Of a stretch of 64,000 bases of DNA, positions 60,803 through 64,000 are shown piece by piece. The notes beneath the pieces were generated by a model. The model saw only the letters and a program-made list of their open reading frames with translations. It was not told the origin of the DNA and did not search any database. Source of the DNA: Blastopirellula sp. J2-11 (GTDB lineage: Bacteria; Planctomycetota; Planctomycetia; Pirellulales; Pirellulaceae); assembly GCF_024584705.1 (NCBI RefSeq), contig NZ_CP097384.1, forward strand, positions 5,952,001 through 6,016,000, read 5' to 3'. Each line of letters opens with the position of its first letter. Position 1 is the first letter of the stretch. The position numbers were made by a program, and so were the translations under genes.

Positions 60803-62008
60803 ATGCGACGACACATGACCGCGACTGCTTGGGCCCTGTTGGGCTGCGTCGCGCTATGCTCGCCAGCGATTGCTGCGATGGGCGACGTCGAACTCATTCA
60901 AGAGCGTTATCCCAACGCCTCGATCAAGATCGAACGTGAAGTGACGCAGGACGACGAAGGGAATTACGTCAATCACGGCTACTGGAAGCATCTGGACGAA
61001 AGCGGCACGATGCTTGCCGAAGGCCAATACCAACATAACCGTCGCGATGGCGTCTGGTCTCGCTGGTACCGCGGCAGCGAATCGAACATGTTTCGTTCGG
61101 CGCCGTTCAATCAATTCAAGCCTCCCTTCGTGTCGACCGCTTCTTTCAAAGAGGGCGAGTTGCACGGCGTTTGGGGAATTCATGACGCCAATCAGCGCAT
61201 CATCATGGAGATCAGCTTCGTCGATGGCGAGCGCCATGGACCGGCGAATTTCTACAACGTGGACGGCTCGAAGCTGCAGGAAGCGAACTATGTGAATGGT
61301 TTGCTGGACGGCGAAGTGCAGGAGTACGCTCGCGGCGCCAAATCGCCCAGTCGCTCGATCTATATCAAGGGGCGTAAGTTGGCTGCGAAAGTCGATCAAG
61401 AAAAGGGGGGGCGCAAGAAGAGCGAAGGGGTTTACCTGCACGCTCCGCTGGTCGCCAAAAGCAAGGACAACTGGTGGGATGCGCAACTGGCCGACTTCGA
61501 GCCGCAAGGCAAAGACGAACGCCATGGCAAGTGGATCACGTATTACTCCAACGGCCAGATTCAGGTCGAAGGGGAATATGAGTTCGACGTGCCGGTTGGC
61601 AAATTCATCTGGTGGTACGCCAACGGTCAAAAAGCGATTCAAGGATCGTATATTTCCGGCAAAGAAGATGGACGCTGGTTGTGGTGGCACGAAAACGGCC
61701 TGAAAAAGACGGACGGCGCCTTCAAAGGCGGCGTGCAAATTGGTCGCTGGATGAGCTGGAACCCCGATGGGCGTGTCGCCAGCTCACAAGACTACCCCAG
61801 CAATTTCGACGAAGGTCTGTCGAGCATTGACGAACCCCCGATGATCGTCATCACGGACGAAGAAGGGGAGCCGATGGAAGAGCAGAAAGAACTAGCCAAC
61901 GGCGAGCCAGCCGAAGTTCAACTGGAAGCGAAGGATTTGGACGAACCGTCGTTGCTTCATCCGCAGGAAGCTTCGTTGCCGATCTTGAACCCATTGCCTC
62001 GGCGATAG
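60803..62008 (+). CDS. Exported MORN-like repeat protein, 401 aa
   Basis: A signal peptide (MRRHMTATAWALLGCVALCS and on, cleavage near AIA) is followed by MORN-like/toxin-antitoxin YwqK-type repeats: HGYWKHLDESGTMLAEGQYQ, GKWITYYSNGQIQVEGEYEF and GRWLWWHENGLKKTDGAF. The acidic C-terminal 70 residues are rich in Glu and Pro. AAGGAG precedes the ATG. Such repeats bind lipids or proteins in relatives, but the function here is unknown. A hairpin terminator follows the stop. Confidence 0.82.
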   Translation: MRRHMTATAWALLGCVALCSPAIAAMGDVELIQERYPNASIKIEREVTQDDEGNYVNHGYWKHLDESGTMLAEGQYQHNRRDGVWSRWYRGSESNMFRSAPFNQFKPPFVSTASFKEGELHGVWGIHDANQRIIMEISFVDGERHGPANFYNVDGSKLQEANYVNGLLDGEVQEYARGAKSPSRSIYIKGRKLAAKVDQEKGGRKKSEGVYLHAPLVAKSKDNWWDAQLADFEPQGKDERHGKWITYYSNGQIQVEGEYEFDVPVGKFIWWYANGQKAIQGSYISGKEDGRWLWWHENGLKKTDGAFKGGVQIGRWMSWNPDGRVASSQDYPSNFDEGLSSIDEPPMIVITDEEGEPMEEQKELANGEPAEVQLEAKDLDEPSLLHPQEASLPILNPLPRR

Positions 62009-62057
62009 GTCACCGATCCAGCGGCGACACGACGTTTACGCAAGCCTTTGAATCAAC

Positions 62058-62097
62058 AATCCCTCGTTCGCACGCCATGGCGATCGAGGGATTTTGT
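62058..62097 (+). terminator. Terminator after the MORN-like gene
   Basis: AATCCCTCG pairs perfectly with CGAGGGATT, followed by TTGTTG; outer bases CAACA and TGTTG extend the stem with a small bulge. It lies 50 bp beyond the stop. Confidence 0.65.
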
Positions 62098-62207
62098 TGC
62101 GCGCTAGGTGAAGAAAAGTCTGGCAATCGCCGCTGTGCGGACCATCCGCATCACACACAATTTTTGTGGGCGCTATGCAGCGCGAAAGCTTGGTCTCACA
62201 GCGGACC

Positions 62208-62774
62208 CTACGCTACTCGGCAACTGCCCCCTGCCTCGTCCTTCACTTGGTTCCACGGCATGCGCGCCAAAACCATCGCCATGCCGCAGGTGTCGGTTAC
62301 GCCTGCGAAGATGAGGCCGGCGCCGACGAACGCTGCGATGCCGATGAAGTAAGGATGCACCGCAAGTCCTAGCACCGCGCCCAGCAACACCAGCGATCCG
62401 GCGGCGATGCGTACCTGACGTTCGAGCGCCATCGCCTTTTTGCCGCGGACGACCGGCAGATGGGCAGCTTCCCACGCCAGGGTTCCTCCTTCGACGTTCA
62501 CCACATTGGTGAAGCCGGCGGCGACAAACTTCTGGCAAGCCTGATCGGCTCGCTTACCGCTGCGACAGATCACGTACAACGGGCGATCTTCGGCCTGCTG
62601 ACGCGTCTTCACCACGCTGGCGGCGTCGAGCGACTCCAGCGGCGTATTGCGGGCCGACGAAGCGTGAACCTCACGGAACTCGGCAGGCGTGCGGACATCG
62701 ATCAACTCGATCGGCTCGCCTGACGCTTCCCGTTCGGCCAACTGTTGCGGCGAAATGGTGGTAATGTTGGTCAT
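62208..62774 (-). CDS. Rhodanese with C-terminal DUF2892 membrane domain (YgaP-like)
   Basis: A 188-residue sulfurtransferase. The rhodanese domain (about 5-110) has the active-site loop CRSGKR with Cys70, and IELIDVRTPAEFREVHASSA. The C-terminal two hydrophobic helices with TDTCGMAMVLARMPWN form the DUF2892 domain, as in E. coli YgaP, anchoring the enzyme in the inner membrane. AAGGAG before the ATG at 62774 decides the start over a longer frame. The AT-rich inverted repeat at 62875 is a likely control site. YgaP relatives are regulated by ArsR-type repressors, but no such gene is in the window. Confidence 0.93.
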   Translation of the reverse strand: MTNITTISPQQLAEREASGEPIELIDVRTPAEFREVHASSARNTPLESLDAASVVKTRQQAEDRPLYVICRSGKRADQACQKFVAAGFTNVVNVEGGTLAWEAAHLPVVRGKKAMALERQVRIAAGSLVLLGAVLGLAVHPYFIGIAAFVGAGLIFAGVTDTCGMAMVLARMPWNQVKDEAGGSCRVA

Positions 62775-62874
62775 GGCGCAAACTCCTTCACGCTTGAGAT
62801 AACATGCGGGCAAGCAAATACGGCGGCGGCGATACTCGCCGCGAAAGCCTTCCGCCCCGCCCCTTAATGTTAAT

Positions 62875-62894
62875 ATATCGCTACATTACGATAT
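62875..62894 (-). promoter_or_regulatory. Candidate operator upstream of rhodanese gene
   Basis: ATATCG and CGATAT form an inverted repeat with an 8-bp spacer (CTACATTA) in an AT-rich patch that stands out in GC-rich surroundings, 101 bp before the rhodanese start. The layout fits an ArsR/SmtB-type operator. The regulator is not identified. Confidence 0.4.
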
Positions 62895-62960
62895 GTCAAG
62901 AGCGTAAAAAAGGTGGCCCGGAGAGTCAATAAAAGACGTATCGGACCACCCTGTTTGAAC

Positions 62961-63824
62961 CTACGACCAGTCGAACCACTTCTTCAGCGTATGGAAGGTC
63001 GCGTCGCGGCCGATCGTCGCGATGCTGCGGGTCAGCGGGATATGCTTCGGGCAGACGGCGACGCAGTTTTGAGCGTTACCGCAGACCTGAACGCCTCCTT
63101 CTTCGGTGATCGCGTCCATCCGCTCGCGTTTGTTCATCTTGCCGGTCGGGTTGGTGTTGAAGAGCACCACCTGGCTGATCGCGTGCGGGCCGACAAAGTT
63201 GGCGTCGAACGTTTCTTCTTTGCGTTCTTGGAACGCTTCGGTCGATTCGCCTGACTGCTGATCGAGCTCGATCTTTGAGAACTGCGGGCAAGCCTCCAAG
63301 CAGCAGCCGCAGGTCATACATTCGGAGAGCGGGTATGAAGCTTCCTGGGCGGCCATCGATTGTTTGGGACCAGGTCCCAGGTCATAGTAACCGTCTACCG
63401 GCACCCAGGCTTTGACCTTCTTCAGCGCTTGGAACATGCGGCTGCGATCGACCATCAAGTCGCGCACGACCGGGAACTTGGTCATGGGACGAAGTTCGAT
63501 CGTCGCGCCATCATCGTCCAACAGACGATCGATCAGCGCCGAGCAGCTTTGTCGCACTTTGCCGTTGATCACCATCGTGCAAGCGCCGCAGACTTCTTCC
63601 AGGCAATTGCAGTCCCAGCAGACCGGCGAGCATTTTTTGCCCCCATCTTCCTGGCCGCGAGCCGCGATCTTTTGCAGCACGCTGATGATGTTCAATTCCG
63701 GTTCGTAGGGAATCGTGAAATAGGCCCAGTAGCTCGGCTGGCCGGGGCCGTTTTTCCGAAGCACTTTGACGGTGAACGACTGCGGCTTGGGACGGCTCGG
63801 CGTCTCTTCAGAGTGAGCGATCAT
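62961..63824 (-). CDS. sdhB: Succinate dehydrogenase iron-sulfur subunit
   Basis: Carries electrons from the flavoprotein to quinone in complex II. The [2Fe-2S] ligands lie in CNCLEEVCGACTM-type sequence near residues 74-94 (with Cys65, 69, 72 additional). The C-terminal clusters use CMTCGCCLEACP and CGNAQNCVAVCPKHIPL. The extra Cys residues before the [2Fe-2S] motif (KKCSPVCWDCN) are not standard but occur in some relatives. The 287 residues are slightly longer than usual. It is downstream of the sdhA end at the window edge; the membrane subunit is not seen. The regulation is not visible. Confidence 0.95.
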   Translation of the reverse strand: MIAHSEETPSRPKPQSFTVKVLRKNGPGQPSYWAYFTIPYEPELNIISVLQKIAARGQEDGGKKCSPVCWDCNCLEEVCGACTMVINGKVRQSCSALIDRLLDDDGATIELRPMTKFPVVRDLMVDRSRMFQALKKVKAWVPVDGYYDLGPGPKQSMAAQEASYPLSECMTCGCCLEACPQFSKIELDQQSGESTEAFQERKEETFDANFVGPHAISQVVLFNTNPTGKMNKRERMDAITEEGGVQVCGNAQNCVAVCPKHIPLTRSIATIGRDATFHTLKKWFDWS

Positions 63825-63922
63825 GGCTTACTGGCGACTCCTGCGAATCGTTAAAAGCGCCGCAGCGCGGCGACTGGTACAACGGTTGTTCGTAGTTATT
63901 TCGGGGTGAAAATCAGAAAGCT

Positions 63923-64000
63923 TTACGAGGCGACTTCGGCTGCCTTCGCTGCTTTGGCGGCCGCTTGTTTCGCGTTGGTTCGTTCTTTCCAGGTCTTTTC
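63923..64000 (-). CDS. sdhA: C-terminal end of probable succinate dehydrogenase flavoprotein (partial)
   Basis: The minus strand is open from the window end to a TAA at 63923 and encodes 25 residues ending in KAAKAAEVAS. The position directly upstream of sdhB on the same strand, with a 98-bp gap, makes sdhA the most likely identity, but the residues visible are only a low-complexity Lys/Ala tail. No catalytic region is in the window. Confidence 0.5.
   Translation of the reverse strand, partial: EKTWKERTNAKQAAAKAAKAAEVAS

Noticed and set aside
1-64000. tRNA or rRNA genes
   Set aside because: I scanned the gaps for tRNA-like arms and rRNA sequence by eye and found none; a tRNA search program would settle it.

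Overview
The window looks like chromosome from a planctomycete, probably of the Pirellulales (Blastopirellula/Bremerella/Rhodopirellula type). Direct support is the set of lineage-typical families: two DUF1559 proteins with prepilin-like N-termini, each followed by a small lipoprotein, a DUF1549/DUF1553 cytochrome plus DUF1501 pair behind an ECF sigma factor and a FecR/LamG protein, a Ser/Thr kinase, and a 1668-residue DUF1080-ThuA-propeller-HEAT-cytochrome protein. The DNA is moderately GC-rich, genes lie on both strands in short operons, and many intergenic gaps hold hairpins or short repeats. I saw no rRNA, tRNA, CRISPR array, phage or transposase gene. This is therefore mostly backbone, with a few unusual proteins and repeat islands.

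Layout: 1-4.5 kb holds the end of a membrane Ser/Thr kinase, glgC, a repeat-rich gap with a 39-bp tandem repeat, a gene remnant and a secreted protein. 4.5-9 kb is a minus-strand run rpmA-obgE-coaX-mnmE-like behind a secreted protein. 9.3-15.9 kb has an inverted-repeat element and a minus-strand gene set (DUF1559, lipoprotein, N-acetylneuraminate-lyase-like aldolase, sialidase-like protein, BASS transporter). A regulator joining an FCD ligand domain to an AraC DNA-binding domain is divergent to this set. 16-23.8 kb carries a thioredoxin-reductase-like flavoprotein, an AraC regulator, a CaCA cation exchanger, a MocR regulator with a DUF1802 gene, and an uncharacterised membrane protein pair. 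23.8-31.8 kb is the sigma/FecR/DUF1549/DUF1501 block with a divergent DUF1559-lipoprotein pair.

31.8-35.4 kb has mutY (with Glu at the catalytic Asp position), DUF4870, a Bcp peroxiredoxin and an orphan FliN-like protein. 35.4-36.4 kb is a gene-free repeat island. 36.4-44.9 kb contains an RND/MMPL exporter, uppP, a possible structured RNA, a tandem GGDEF protein with a divergent response regulator, and an exported glutathione peroxidase. 45-51 kb carries msrA, a TPR protein, ribD and a glycosyltransferase. 51-60.4 kb holds three large exported minus-strand proteins, two with haem-c motifs. 60.8-64 kb has a MORN-like protein, a rhodanese with a candidate operator, sdhB and the tail of sdhA.

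Functional themes are exported redox and polysaccharide-related proteins typical of planctomycetes, oxidative-damage repair (mutY, msrA, bcp, GPx) and envelope synthesis. The items I rate most worth a second look are the FCD-AraC regulator with its putative acyl-sugar locus, the MutY Asp-to-Glu change, the MnmE paralogue without its C-terminal Cys motif, and the candidate structured RNA near 41 kb. All assignments come from reading the sequence; no database search was run.
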